This document shows positions 9,317 to 19,398 of a stretch of 64,000 bases of DNA, in pieces. The stretch is from RYN-230 sp036497945. Lineage in GTDB: Bacteria; Actinomycetota; Actinomycetes; Streptosporangiales; Streptosporangiaceae. Made by a program: the position numbers and the translations under genes. The notes beneath the pieces are model-generated. The model did no database searches. It had not been told where the DNA came from and saw nothing but the letters and a program-made list of their open reading frames with translations. The DNA lies in contig DASXIN010000141.1 of assembly GCA_036497945.1 (NCBI GenBank), forward strand, positions 21,321-85,320. Reading direction: 5' to 3'. Numbering within the stretch: the stretch's first letter is position 1; every line of letters starts with the position of its first letter.

Positions 9317-9353
9317 CGTACCGCAGGTGGGCACCAGCCCGGCGGCGCGGGCA

Positions 9354-9373
9354 TCTCCACCCCAGGGTGGAGA
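9354..9373 (-). terminator. Rho-independent-like hairpin after lepA
   Basis: Perfect 9-bp arms (TCTCCACCC / GGGTGGAGA) with a 2-base gap, starting 11 bases past the lepA stop. There is no U-tract, which is common for actinobacterial hairpin terminators. Confidence 0.5.
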
Positions 9374-9383
9374 CCCCGGCCGG

Positions 9384-11303
9384 TTAGCGCGCCCGGTCTG
9401 GCTGGGTGGACAGCGCGGCCACGAAGGCTTCCTGCGGCACCTCGACCCGGCCGATGGTCTTCATCCGCTTCTTGCCTTCCTTCTGCCGCTCCAGCAGCTT
9501 GCGCTTCCGGGTGATGTCGCCGCCGTAGCACTTGGCCAGCACGTCCTTGCGCAGCGCGCGGATGTTCTCCCGCGCGATGATCTTGGAGCCGATGGCCGCC
9601 TGGATCGGCACCTCGAACTGCTGCCGCGGGATCAGCTCGCGCAGCCGCGACGTCATGGCCAGGCCGTACTCCCGCGCCTTGTCCTCGTGCACGATCTGGC
9701 TGAACGCGTCCACCGGCTGCCCCTGCAGCAGGATGTCCACCTTGACCAGGTCGGCTTCCTGCTCGCCGTCCGGCTCGTAGTCCAGCGACGCGTAGCCGCG
9801 GGTCCGCGACTTGAGCTGGTCGAAGAAGTCGAAGATGATCTCGGCGAGCGGCATCGTGTAGCGGATCTCGACCCGGTCCGCGGACAGGTACTCCATGCCC
9901 AGCAGCGCGCCCCGGCGGCCCTGGCACAGCTCCATGATGGTGCCGATGTACTCGGCCGGGGCCAGGATGGTGGCCCGGACCACCGGCTCGAACACCTTCG
10001 CCACCTTGGCCACCTTGCCGGCCGGGCCCGGCCCGGCGGCGGACGCGCCGGCGCTCGCGGCGGGGAAGTCGCTCGGGTTGGTGACCCGCAGCTCGGCACC
10101 GGACTCCAGGACCACCCGGTAAACCACGTTGGGCGCGGTGGAGATCAGCGACAGGCCGAACTCGCGCTCCAGCCGCTCCCGGACGATCTCCATGTGCAGC
10201 AGGCCGAGGAACCCGCAGCGGAACCCGAAGCCCAGCGCGGTGGACGTCTCGGGCTCGTAGACCAGGGCGGCGTCGTTCAGCCGGAGCTTGTCCAGCGCGT
10301 CGCGCAGCTCCGGGTAGTCGTCGCCGTCCACCGGGTACAGCCCGGAGAACACCATCGGCCGCGGGTGGTCGTAGCCGGGCAGCGGCTCGGCCGCGGGCCG
10401 CGCGGCACTGGTCACCGTGTCGCCGACCCGGGCCTGCCGGACGTCCTTGACCCCGGTGATCAGGTAGCCCACCTCGCCCGCGCCGAGGTTCTCCGACGGC
10501 ACCGGTTCCGGCGAGATCACCCCGACCTCGAGCGTGTCGTGCGCCGTCCTGGTGGACATCATCAGGCTCTTCTCCCGCCGGGTCAGGCGGCCGTCCATGA
10601 CGCGCACGTAGGTGACCACGCCCCGGTAGGTGTCATACACCGAGTCGAAGATCAGCGCCCGGGCCGGTGCGTCCGGGTCGCCACCCGGCGGCGGGACCTG
10701 CTGCACCACGGCGTTGAGCAGGTCAGGCACCCCCTCGCCGGTCTTGGCCGAGACCCGGAGCACGTCCGACGGCGCGCAGCCGATGATGCCGGCCAGTTCC
10801 TCGGCGTACAGATCCGGCTGGGCCGCGGGCAGGTCGATCTTGTTCAGCACCGGGATCAGGTGCAGGTCCGCCTCGAGCGCCAGGTACAGGTTGGCCAGCG
10901 TCTGCGCCTCGATGCCCTGGGCCGCGTCCACCAGCAGGATGGCGCCCTCACAGGCGGCCAGCGACCGGGACACCTCGTAGGCGAAGTCGACATGCCCCGG
11001 GGTGTCGATCAGGTTGAGCACGTACCGGCGGCCGTCCGGGCCGGTCCACGGCAGCCGGACCGCCTGGCTCTTGATGGTGATGCCGCGCTCCCGCTCGATG
11101 TCCATCCGGTCCAGGTACTGCGCGCGCATCTGCCGGCCGGTCACCACGCCGGTGAGCTGCAGCATCCGGTCGGCCAGGGTGGACTTGCCGTGGTCGATGT
11201 GCGCGATTATGCAGAAGTTCCGGATCACGCTCAGGTCGGTATGACCGGGGCTGGTCGCGGGCTGCGCGCCATCCGGGAGGACCTGCTCGGGCACTGCTGG
11301 CAC
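9384..11303 (-). CDS. lepA: Elongation factor 4 (LepA), ribosomal back-translocase
   Basis: A translational GTPase that rebinds stalled or mistranslocated ribosomes. The GTG start at 11303 gives 639 residues, close to mycobacterial LepA, with AGGCGG about 6 bases upstream. The frame stays open further upstream but that extension is not LepA-like. G1 is IAHIDHGKSTLADR, the switch region is RERGITIKSQAV, G3 is DTPGHVDF and G4 is NKIDLP. The C-terminal LepA-specific domain contains GGDITRKRKLLERQKEGKKR. It is divergent from rpsT, the usual actinobacterial arrangement, with holA beyond it. Confidence 0.96.
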   Translation of the reverse strand: MPAVPEQVLPDGAQPATSPGHTDLSVIRNFCIIAHIDHGKSTLADRMLQLTGVVTGRQMRAQYLDRMDIERERGITIKSQAVRLPWTGPDGRRYVLNLIDTPGHVDFAYEVSRSLAACEGAILLVDAAQGIEAQTLANLYLALEADLHLIPVLNKIDLPAAQPDLYAEELAGIIGCAPSDVLRVSAKTGEGVPDLLNAVVQQVPPPGGDPDAPARALIFDSVYDTYRGVVTYVRVMDGRLTRREKSLMMSTRTAHDTLEVGVISPEPVPSENLGAGEVGYLITGVKDVRQARVGDTVTSAARPAAEPLPGYDHPRPMVFSGLYPVDGDDYPELRDALDKLRLNDAALVYEPETSTALGFGFRCGFLGLLHMEIVRERLEREFGLSLISTAPNVVYRVVLESGAELRVTNPSDFPAASAGASAAGPGPAGKVAKVAKVFEPVVRATILAPAEYIGTIMELCQGRRGALLGMEYLSADRVEIRYTMPLAEIIFDFFDQLKSRTRGYASLDYEPDGEQEADLVKVDILLQGQPVDAFSQIVHEDKAREYGLAMTSRLRELIPRQQFEVPIQAAIGSKIIARENIRALRKDVLAKCYGGDITRKRKLLERQKEGKKRMKTIGRVEVPQEAFVAALSTQPDRAR

Positions 11304-11571
11304 AGAAATCCGCCTGGTTCGAATCGGGCTTGGTCCTCCATCGTCGCATGAGGCCGCCGATGCCCGGTCCCGTGCCACCTGACCCGGCCCGGTTTGGCCG
11401 CGCGGATTGGCCGCACCCGGTTTGGCCTCACCAGTTTGGGCCTTAAGCCTGGGTAGGCTATCCTGCTTGGTCGGAGCGTACGCGCTGCCGCCGCCGTGCG
11501 GAGGCGCTGCCGGGGCGGATTCGCCGCACCGGCCCCCGGCACCCAGACAAGATCCTGAGCGAGGCTTCCGC
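11304..11571. promoter_or_regulatory. Divergent lepA/rpsT promoter region
   Basis: 268 bases without a convincing gene. A TAGGCT at 11454-11459 resembles an actinobacterial -10 element reading toward rpsT, leaving a leader of about 105 bases. No clear -35 with proper spacing was found. The leader is where S20 autoregulation would act in other bacteria. Confidence 0.4.
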
Positions 11572-11838
11572 GTGGCGAACATCAAGTCCCAGATCAAGCG
11601 CAACCGGCAGAACGAGAAGGCCCGGCTGCGCAACAAGGCCGTGAAGTCCGAGCTGAAGACCTCGGTGCGGAAGTTCCGCCAGGCGGCCGACTCGGGCGAC
11701 GTCGAGGCGGCGACCACGGCGATGCGGGCGGCCTGCCGCAACCTGGACAAGGCGGCCAGCAAGGGCGTCATCCACAAGAACCAGGCGGCCAACCGGAAGT
11801 CCGCCATCGCCCGGCGCGCAGCCGAGCTCGCTGCTTAA
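11572..11838 (+). CDS. rpsT: 30S ribosomal protein S20
   Basis: 88 residues from a GTG start, reading V-ANIKSQIKRNRQNEKARLRNK. This is the standard S20 N terminus, so upstream in-frame starts are rejected. S20 is a primary 16S rRNA binder of the small subunit. The protein is Lys/Arg-rich, helical and of normal length, ending in AIARRAAELAA. It is divergent from lepA and convergent with holA, with only 14 bases between the rpsT and holA stops. Confidence 0.97.
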   Translation: MANIKSQIKRNRQNEKARLRNKAVKSELKTSVRKFRQAADSGDVEAATTAMRAACRNLDKAASKGVIHKNQAANRKSAIARRAAELAA

Positions 11839-11852
11839 TAGCCCGCCTGGAA

Positions 11853-12854
11853 TCAGCGGCTGGCTCGGCTCGCCACTATCTCCCGGATGGCGACTTCCAG
11901 CGAATAGGCCGCGCTCGTTCCCTCGCCTTTGACCTGGGCGTCGGCCTCGGCTACGGCGGCCAGGGCGCGGGCTACCCCTTCCGGGGTCCAGCCGCGGAGC
12001 TGCTGGCGCACCCGGTCCACCTTCCACGGCGGCGCACCCACCTCGGCGGCCACGGCCGCGTCGGACTGGCCGCGGGCCGCGCTGCCTACCCGGCCGAGCA
12101 GCCGTACCCCCTGGGCCAGCCCGCTGGTGATCAGGACCGGGGACACGCCGACGGCCAGCGCCCAGCGGAGCATCTCCAGCGCCTCGGCCAGCCGTCCTTC
12201 GACGGCCCGGTCGGCCACACTGAACCCGCTGGCCTCCGCGCGGCCCCGGTAGTACCGGGCCACCACCGCCTGGTCGATGACTCCGGTGGTGTCCGCGGCC
12301 AGCTGGGCACTGGCCGCGGCCAGCTCGCGCAGGTCGTTGCCGAGCGTGTCGAGCAGGGCGCGCACCCCGCTGTCCTCGATGGTCCGCCCGGCCGCGCGGA
12401 ACTCGCCGCGGACGAACTGCATCCGCTCCCCCATCCGGGTGACCTTCGGGCAGTCCACCGTGGGCACCCGCTGCTTGCCCAGCGCGGTGAGCAGCGCCTT
12501 GCCCTTGGCCGCGCCCGCGTGGGTGAGTATCAGCACGGTGTCGGGCGGCGGGTCGGCCGCGATGGCGGTGATCTCGTCGGCCACCGCCTTGGCCGCGTCC
12601 TCGGTGCCGTGCAGCACCAGCACGCAGCCGTCACCGAACAGGGATGGCGCGGCCAGCATGGCCAGCTCGCCCGGCCGCAGCTCGGCCGCCTGCACGTGCC
12701 GTACGTTCTCCGCCGGGCCCGCGGCGGCGACCAGGCGCGCCACCGCACGCTCGGCTAGCAGCTCCTCCTCCCCCACCACCATGGTCACCGGCCCGCTGGG
12801 GGTGGCCTGGGCAGCAGAACCGGCACGGGAGGCACGGGGCGCGGCGGAGGGCAT
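11853..12854 (-). CDS. holA: DNA polymerase III subunit delta
   Basis: The clamp-loader delta subunit opens the beta sliding clamp. 333 residues from ATG 12854; a GTG at 12908 would add 18 residues, and neither has a strong ribosome site. The N-terminal AAA+-like domain has VTMVVGEEELLAERAV, but no functional Walker A, as expected for delta. The middle has SLFGDGCVLVLHG, and the C terminus ends with the helical collar VKGEGTSAAYSLEVAIREIV, typical of actinobacterial HolA. It is convergent with rpsT. Confidence 0.93.
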   Translation of the reverse strand: MPSAAPRASRAGSAAQATPSGPVTMVVGEEELLAERAVARLVAAAGPAENVRHVQAAELRPGELAMLAAPSLFGDGCVLVLHGTEDAAKAVADEITAIAADPPPDTVLILTHAGAAKGKALLTALGKQRVPTVDCPKVTRMGERMQFVRGEFRAAGRTIEDSGVRALLDTLGNDLRELAAASAQLAADTTGVIDQAVVARYYRGRAEASGFSVADRAVEGRLAEALEMLRWALAVGVSPVLITSGLAQGVRLLGRVGSAARGQSDAAVAAEVGAPPWKVDRVRQQLRGWTPEGVARALAAVAEADAQVKGEGTSAAYSLEVAIREIVASRASR

Positions 12855-12949
12855 AGCGGCAGCATGCCACGGCTGGCCGGGTGTTTGCGACTGGCCGGTG
12901 TTTGCCACGCAGTGCCCACCAGCGCGGCATCACCGCCGGCTGGCCGGCC

Positions 12950-13714
12950 TCACTGCGTGGCCAGGACGATGCAGCGATGCAGCTCCTCGACCGCGTCCGG
13001 GGCGCCGTCCACCGTCACGCCGCCCGGCTCGCCCGGGCTCTGCCGGTTCCACACCCAGCGCAGCACAGCCTCCGGCGGGCCGGTCACCGTGACGTCGGGC
13101 GTGCCGTCGCCCGGCCCGTCGGTGACCTCGAAGCGCCTCGGGCCGGTTCGCACCCGCCACGCGGCGCCGTCCGTGCGCACCGTGTAGCTCCGGCCCGGCG
13201 AGCCGTCCAGCACGTCGGTGAAGTAGTCGCCCCACTCGGCCACGCTGAACGCCACGAACACCTTGAGCAGCTCATCGATGCCGTCGATGGCCAGGTCGGC
13301 GGGCACCGGCTGGACCGGCTGCCCGGCACCGAGCTCGGCGTCGATGCGGTGGATGACGGTCTCCTGGGCCATCCGCCGGATCCAGAAGCCGACCGTCTGG
13401 TCCGGGGTGTACCAGGAGCCAGCCGGATCCGCCGGCCGCCGGGCCGCGAACTCAGCCAGCAGCCCGGCGTAGGCCCGGTCGAGCAGGGCGACCGGCTCCT
13501 CGTCCGCGAGCTCTTTCGGCGGCCACGGCTCGGGCTCGGCCCCCTCGCGCATGGCCACGGTCTTGTGCAGGTACACCTCGCCGACGTGCCGGGTGAGATC
13601 GGCCACGGTCCAGCCGGGACAGGTCGGCACGGGCGCGGTCAGGCTGGCCGGCACGACGGCCCGCAGCCGGGCGAAGTCGGCGGCCAGGCAGTCGAGGTAG
13701 CGGGAATTCTCCAT
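12950..13714 (-). CDS. Maleylpyruvate isomerase-fold (MDMPI/DinB-like) protein
   Basis: 254 residues from ATG 13714; an upstream in-frame TTG was rejected. The N-terminal four-helix MDMPI domain has the characteristic CPGWTVADLTRHVGEVY, whose His belongs to the usual metal triad, and RRMAQETVIHRIDAE, supplying a second ligand His. The C-terminal part is the SCP2-like MDMPI_C domain ending AVEELHRCIVLATQ. Members are metal-dependent, often mycothiol-using enzymes of thiol transfer or isomerisation. The substrate is unknown. It stands alone between holA and hutI on the same strand. Confidence 0.88.
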   Translation of the reverse strand: MENSRYLDCLAADFARLRAVVPASLTAPVPTCPGWTVADLTRHVGEVYLHKTVAMREGAEPEPWPPKELADEEPVALLDRAYAGLLAEFAARRPADPAGSWYTPDQTVGFWIRRMAQETVIHRIDAELGAGQPVQPVPADLAIDGIDELLKVFVAFSVAEWGDYFTDVLDGSPGRSYTVRTDGAAWRVRTGPRRFEVTDGPGDGTPDVTVTGPPEAVLRWVWNRQSPGEPGGVTVDGAPDAVEELHRCIVLATQ

Positions 13715-13779
13715 GCCGGTCAGTTCAGCACATCCCACAGACAACCCGGATGGGCCGGGCGCAGGTCACCCTGGTGATG

Positions 13780-13797
13780 GGCGCTTAGTTCAGCGCC
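13780..13797 (-). terminator. Small hairpin over the hutI stop
   Basis: GGCGCT / AGCGCC arms of 6 bp with a 6-base loop that includes the hutI stop codon. A weak terminator candidate. Confidence 0.3.
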
Positions 13798-14999
13798 ACC
13801 GGCTCGCCGCCGAGCCAGACCCGGCTCGGCTTGAGGCCGTACGACCAGGCGAAGGCGCCCTCGTGGTCGGCGTCCCAGAGCACGATGTCGGCGAACCGGC
13901 CGCGCACCATGCCACCCCGGTCCGGGGCCCGCAGCGCCTGGGCGCCGCCCAGCGTGGCGGCGCGCAGCGCTTCGGCTACACTCAGCCCGAACTGCGACAC
14001 GGCCAGCGCGATGACCAGCGGCATCGAGGTAATGCCATTGCCGCCCGGGGTGTGGTCCGAGCCCAGCGCGACCGGCACGCCCTTGTCCAGCAGCGCCCGC
14101 ACCGGCGGGTTCTTGCCGACCCGCAGGGCGGTGCCGGGGCAGACCACGGCGGCCACGCCCGCGCGGGCCAGCGCGGCCACGTCCTCGTCACCCGCCTCGT
14201 GCAGCACGTCCGCGGACGCGCAGCCCAGTTCGGCGGCCAGCCGCGCCGCACCGGTCCGGGTCTCGCCACAGGCGTGTACCCGCGGCAGCAGCCCGGCGGC
14301 CCGGCCGGCGCTGAGGATCCAGCGCGCCTCCCGCTCGCTGAACCGGCCCTCTTCGCAGCACACGTCCACACTGTCCGCGCCGACCGCCGCCGCGTCCGAG
14401 CACCAGGTGCCGACCGCGTCGATGTAGTCGTGGCGGCGGCCGAAATACTCCGGCGGCACCGCGTGCGCGGCCAGGAACGTGACGTGCACCCGCGGCATGC
14501 CCGGCTCGCCCTCCAGCGAGCGCAGCATGCGCACGTCGGCCAGTTCGCCGTCGCGGGTCAGGTGATAGCCGGTCTTGGCCTCGATCGTGGTGCAGCCGGA
14601 TTGCAGCCACTCGCGGAGCCGGGCCCGGACTCCGTTGCACAGCGTCCAGGGGTCGGTGCCCCGGGTCACCGTGACGGTGGACGCCATCCCGCCGCCGGCC
14701 GCGGCGATCTCGTTCGGCGACGAGCCGCCCGCCACCATGGCCAGCTCCGCGTAGCGGTTCCCGGCGTAGACCGGGTGGGTGTGCGCGTCGATCAGCCCCG
14801 GCGTGACCAGGGCGCCGCCCAGGTTCTCCACCGAGTCGACGTCGACGATGTCCTCCACCACGCCGGGCAGGCTGGCGGGCAGCTCAGAGGCCCGGCCGAC
14901 CCAGGCGATCCGGTCGTTGTGGGTGAGGATGGCCGCGTTGCTCCAGATCTCGGACCCGGTCCAGAGACGGCCAATGTTGGTCAGCAGACGTACGGTCAC
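13785..14999 (-). CDS. hutI: Imidazolonepropionase
   Basis: Hydrolyses 4-imidazolone-5-propanoate to N-formimidoyl-glutamate, the third step of histidine breakdown. 404 residues from GTG 14999, which has a G-rich stretch (GGGGGGCG) about 8 bases upstream and gives the family's normal length. The amidohydrolase barrel shows the metal motif IDAHTHP, then YHLTRDGELADVRM, HACGETR and the GSDHTPGGN loop. Other hut genes are not in the window, so it is an orphan here. The long non-coding stretch with palindromes lies directly upstream. Confidence 0.95.
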   Translation of the reverse strand: MTVRLLTNIGRLWTGSEIWSNAAILTHNDRIAWVGRASELPASLPGVVEDIVDVDSVENLGGALVTPGLIDAHTHPVYAGNRYAELAMVAGGSSPNEIAAAGGGMASTVTVTRGTDPWTLCNGVRARLREWLQSGCTTIEAKTGYHLTRDGELADVRMLRSLEGEPGMPRVHVTFLAAHAVPPEYFGRRHDYIDAVGTWCSDAAAVGADSVDVCCEEGRFSEREARWILSAGRAAGLLPRVHACGETRTGAARLAAELGCASADVLHEAGDEDVAALARAGVAAVVCPGTALRVGKNPPVRALLDKGVPVALGSDHTPGGNGITSMPLVIALAVSQFGLSVAEALRAATLGGAQALRAPDRGGMVRGRFADIVLWDADHEGAFAWSYGLKPSRVWLGGEPVALN

Positions 15000-15245
15000 T
15001 GGCGCGCCCCCCGTGGCGCGTTCCTGGCCAGCATCAATGCTCCGATCGTGGCGAACTCCGCCGTTGGCCGGCCGAAGGGTGCGTGCATGATGGGGCGTAC
15101 CTGCGTCATACGCGGTCACCTGCCATAGCTCGTTCCCCTACTTGCCCCCCCGCCAGACACCCGGTCGAGCGGGCGGCACGGCGGCCGACAGCGGGTGCTG
15201 CGCGGATGCGGCAACCAACATATCGGTTCAGTTACGGTATTGCAC

Positions 15246-15260
15246 TACAGGGTCCCTGTA
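15246..15260. promoter_or_regulatory. Operator-like perfect palindrome
   Basis: TACAGGG-T-CCCTGTA: 7-bp arms around one base, in an AT-richer promoter-like stretch. This symmetry is typical of dimeric repressor sites. The binding protein is unknown. Confidence 0.5.
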
Positions 15261-15277
15261 CAGGCACTATCACAAAG

Positions 15278-15346
15278 AAGTCAGACCAGAAATTAACAGC
15301 CTTTCCCGAATCTCACCGTGCGTGGCGGTCTGAGTTGGTCTGACTT
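15278..15346. repeat. 11-bp inverted repeat with 47-base spacer
   Basis: AAGTCAGACCA at 15278-15288 and TGGTCTGACTT at 15336-15346 are exact reverse complements. They could be two operator half-sites, the stem of a non-coding RNA, or ends of a small lost element. Confidence 0.55.
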
Positions 15347-15789
15347 CCGTACGTGTTAGTAACTTCCGCTGCCGTAGCGTCCCCGGAATCCGGCCGGCCA
15401 GCCCCGCCGCGGCCCCGGCGGACCGCGCCGCCGGCCCGGCCCGGCGGGCGGCCGGCCAACCCCCGCTGACCACCCGTCGACTCCCCGCCCCGTACTGTTC
15501 GCGTGCTGTTCAGCACCGGTGTCGGCCCGGTCTGCGCGCGGTCCGGGCCGGTGCCAGAGTGGGCTGTCCGCACCCCGCCGCAGCCACCGGACGAGGCCTC
15601 CGAGGTGCCCTCCAGACGAGCCGGCCAGCGCCCCGCGGTCACTGCGGGACCGCTTCCCCCGGCGGCCGCTCCCGAGTCCGGCCAGGACCCCGGCCGGACC
15701 GGACGCTCGTCCGCTCACCAGGGACAATGCCGCACCCGCAGTCAGTCGGAGACACCCTGGCAAAACGCGCCAGCACATACCAAGCCGAC

Positions 15790-15807
15790 AATGCAATCCA
15801 TTGCATT
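15790..15807. promoter_or_regulatory. 18-bp perfect palindrome, operator-like
   Basis: AATGCAAT-CC-ATTGCATT; the symmetry continues outward as GACA / TGTC with one unpaired T. TetR- and MarR-type regulators use sites of this size. No regulator gene lies next to it. Confidence 0.5.
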
Positions 15808-15868
15808 TGTCCGCTCCCAGTGCCGTTCGCTTTACCGGATAAGCCCGTGCAAATTGCTGCGCTTCGAT

Positions 15869-15898
15869 ATCCAGGCCGGGCCGCCGGCCGGTCTGGAT
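15869..15898. terminator. Strong GC hairpin downstream of hflX
   Basis: ATCCAG / CTGGAT outer arms continue through a G-T pair into CCGG / CCGG. It lies about 115 bases beyond the hflX stop and could end that transcript. Confidence 0.4.
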
Positions 15899-16011
15899 TT
15901 GACCGCCGCGCAACCACACCGCGGTGACGATGCTGATGTGCCTCGGATTCCCGGGTCGTCGCCACCCAACCTGCGCCGCGACACCAGGCGCCGGCGTTGG
16001 GTAGGAGGGGG

Positions 16012-17475
16012 TCAGCTGGTGGCGGGGACGGCGATGCTGTCGATCTCGGCGGCCAGGTCGGGCGGGACCCGGGCGGTCAGCTCGGTGCCGGCCGCACCAT
16101 GCCGGAGGGCGAGTACCTCGCCCTCCTGGTGCGCCCGGGATACCAGGTCGCCGCGCACGTAGGGCACCACCGCGCTGACCTCACGGTCCCGCTGCGGCAG
16201 CGCCGCCTCGATGGCGGCGGCCAGCTCGTCCAGCCCGGCCCCGGTCCGGGCCGAGATGACCACGGTGTGCGGCTCGCGGAGCTCGAGCGCCTTGAGCTCG
16301 ATCGGATCCGCCGTGTCGGCCTTGTTGATCACCACCAGCTCGGCGACGTCCCCGGCGCCGATCTCGCCGAGCACCTCGCGCACCGCCGAGATCTGGGCCT
16401 GCGGGTCCGCGTCGCTGCCGTCCACCACGTGCAGGATCAGGTCGGCCTCGGCCACTTCCTCCAGCGTGGACCGGAACGCCTCGACCAGCTGGTGCGGCAG
16501 GTGCCGGACGAAGCCGACCGTGTCGGTCAGGGTGAACCAGCGCCCGGCCGGGGTGCGCGCCTTGCGCACCGCCGGGTCGAGCGTGGCGAACAGCGAGTCG
16601 TCCACCAGCACACCGGCCCCGGTCAGCCGGTTCAGCAGGCTCGATTTGCCCGCGTTAGTGTAGCCGGCGATGGCCACCGCCGGGACGGCCCGGCTGCGCC
16701 GCTGCTGGCGCTGCACCTGGCGGCCGACCGACATCTCGGCCAGCTGGCGGCGCAGCCGCGCGGTGCGGGTCCGGATCCGGCGCCGGTCGGTCTCGATCTT
16801 GGTCTCACCAGGGCCCCTGGTGCCGATGCCGCCACCGCCGGCCACCCGGCCGCCCGCCTGCCGGGACAGCGATTCGCCCCAGCCACGCAGCCGGGGCAGC
16901 AGGTACTCCAGCTGGGCCAGCTCGACCTGGGCCTTGCCCTCCTTGCTCCGGGCGTGCTGGGCGAAGATGTCCAGGATCAGCGCGGTCCGGTCGATGACCT
17001 TCGCCTTGACCACGCCTTCCAGGCGGCGCAACTGGCTGGGCGTCAGCTCGCCGTCGCAGATCACCGTGTCCGCGCCGAGCGAAGCCACCAGGGCGGCCAC
17101 CTCGGCCGCCTTGCCCGCGCCGATGTAGGTGGCGGCGTCTGGGCGGCCGCGCCGCTGCACCAGGCCGTCCAGGATGACCGACCCGGCTGTCTCGGCCAGC
17201 CGGGACAGTTCGCGCAGCGAGTTCTCCGCGTCGGCCAGCGTGCCCTCGGTCCACACGCCGACCAGGATGACCCGCTCCAGGCGGAGCGCGCGGTACTCGA
17301 CCTCGCTGACGTCCTGGAGTTCGGTGGACAGCCCGCCGACCCGGCGCAGGGCATGCCGGTCCAGCAGGTCCAGTTCGCCGACGTCGCTGGAGGTGGGCCC
17401 CGGCCCGGCCGCATCGCCCCGGGCGCCGCCCGGCTGGTCGGCGGGGCTGGCTGGTTGCTCAGCGGGACGGGTCAT
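16012..17475 (-). CDS. hflX: Ribosome-associated GTPase HflX
   Basis: Splits stalled or stress-hibernating 70S ribosomes. 487 residues from ATG 17475. Another ATG at 17532 adds 19 residues, but its GGAGG is only one base away and that stretch has low GC, so the shorter form is preferred. The N-terminal HflX domain includes AATYIGAGKAAEVAAL; the glycine-rich linker GGGGIGTRGPGETKIETDRRR is diagnostic. The G domain has GYTNAGKSSLLNRLTG (G1), DTVGFVRHLPHQLVEAF (G3) and NKAD (G4). It is the last member of the leftward miaB/miaA/dapF/hflX order typical of actinobacteria, although aceB-glcDEF is inserted between dapF and hflX. Confidence 0.95.
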   Translation of the reverse strand: MTRPAEQPASPADQPGGARGDAAGPGPTSSDVGELDLLDRHALRRVGGLSTELQDVSEVEYRALRLERVILVGVWTEGTLADAENSLRELSRLAETAGSVILDGLVQRRGRPDAATYIGAGKAAEVAALVASLGADTVICDGELTPSQLRRLEGVVKAKVIDRTALILDIFAQHARSKEGKAQVELAQLEYLLPRLRGWGESLSRQAGGRVAGGGGIGTRGPGETKIETDRRRIRTRTARLRRQLAEMSVGRQVQRQQRRSRAVPAVAIAGYTNAGKSSLLNRLTGAGVLVDDSLFATLDPAVRKARTPAGRWFTLTDTVGFVRHLPHQLVEAFRSTLEEVAEADLILHVVDGSDADPQAQISAVREVLGEIGAGDVAELVVINKADTADPIELKALELREPHTVVISARTGAGLDELAAAIEAALPQRDREVSAVVPYVRGDLVSRAHQEGEVLALRHGAAGTELTARVPPDLAAEIDSIAVPATS

Positions 17476-17651
17476 GGGCTGCTCACGGTGGGATAGACGG
17501 ACTGCGCTGTCTTGGTTTGCCAATGCTTTCATGCCTCCGGGTTACTCTCACCTCAATAAACACCGGTCAGGCGCGGGTTGTGCCCCGGAGGTGGCCGGGC
17601 TGCGCCGCAGATGTGGCCAGGAACACTTTGACCGGCACGACCCGGCGGTGT

Positions 17652-17681
17652 TACGAAGCCCAGTGGTACGAAGCCCAGTGG
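17652..17681. repeat. 15-bp tandem repeat upstream of aceB
   Basis: TACGAAGCCCAGTGG occurs twice head-to-tail, followed by a partial third copy (TACCAAGC). It sits in the 311-base hflX/aceB divergent spacer, about 105 bases before the aceB start. A regulator array is possible. Confidence 0.5.
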
Positions 17682-17737
17682 TACCAAGCACGGAGTCACC
17701 GAGCACACTGTGAACAGGAACACTCGGCGCGCCGTCA

Positions 17738-17751
17738 TTACTCATTAGTAA
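17738..17751. promoter_or_regulatory. Palindrome TTACT-N4-AGTAA before aceB
   Basis: 5-bp perfect arms, 35 bases upstream of the aceB ATG in a locally AT-rich patch. It fits an operator or core promoter position for aceB. Confidence 0.35.
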
Positions 17752-17786
17752 CATGGGCGGCAACCGATGACCGGGAGGAGCACGGC

Positions 17787-19388
<1,602 letters not shown>

Positions 19389-19398
19389 CACCGCGACA

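Larger units (their letters stand above)
15000..16011. other. About 1 kb intergenic region with several palindromes, no credible gene
   Basis: Open frames here are Pro/Arg/Ala-rich, overlap each other and show no family motif, so none is called. The left half (15210-15360) and 15770-15870 are much less GC-rich than neighbouring genes. The region holds a perfect palindrome at 15246-15260, an 11-bp inverted repeat at 15278-15346, an 18-bp palindrome at 15790-15807 and a strong hairpin at 15869-15898. Both flanking genes (hutI and hflX) read leftwards, so it is upstream of hutI and downstream of hflX. Confidence 0.6.

Noticed and set aside
11312..11340. GGTTCGAATC resembling a tRNA T-arm
   Set aside because: The flanking bases do not form the 5-bp T-stem, and no acceptor, D or anticodon arm is found; it is at the lepA start.
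9294..11351. 685-codon plus-strand frame opposite lepA
   Set aside because: Composition is antisense-like and lepA is unmistakable on the other strand.
15503..16162. 219-codon frame in the hutI/hflX gap
   Set aside because: Pro/Arg/Ser-rich, overlaps the hflX 3' end, no ribosome site or known motif.
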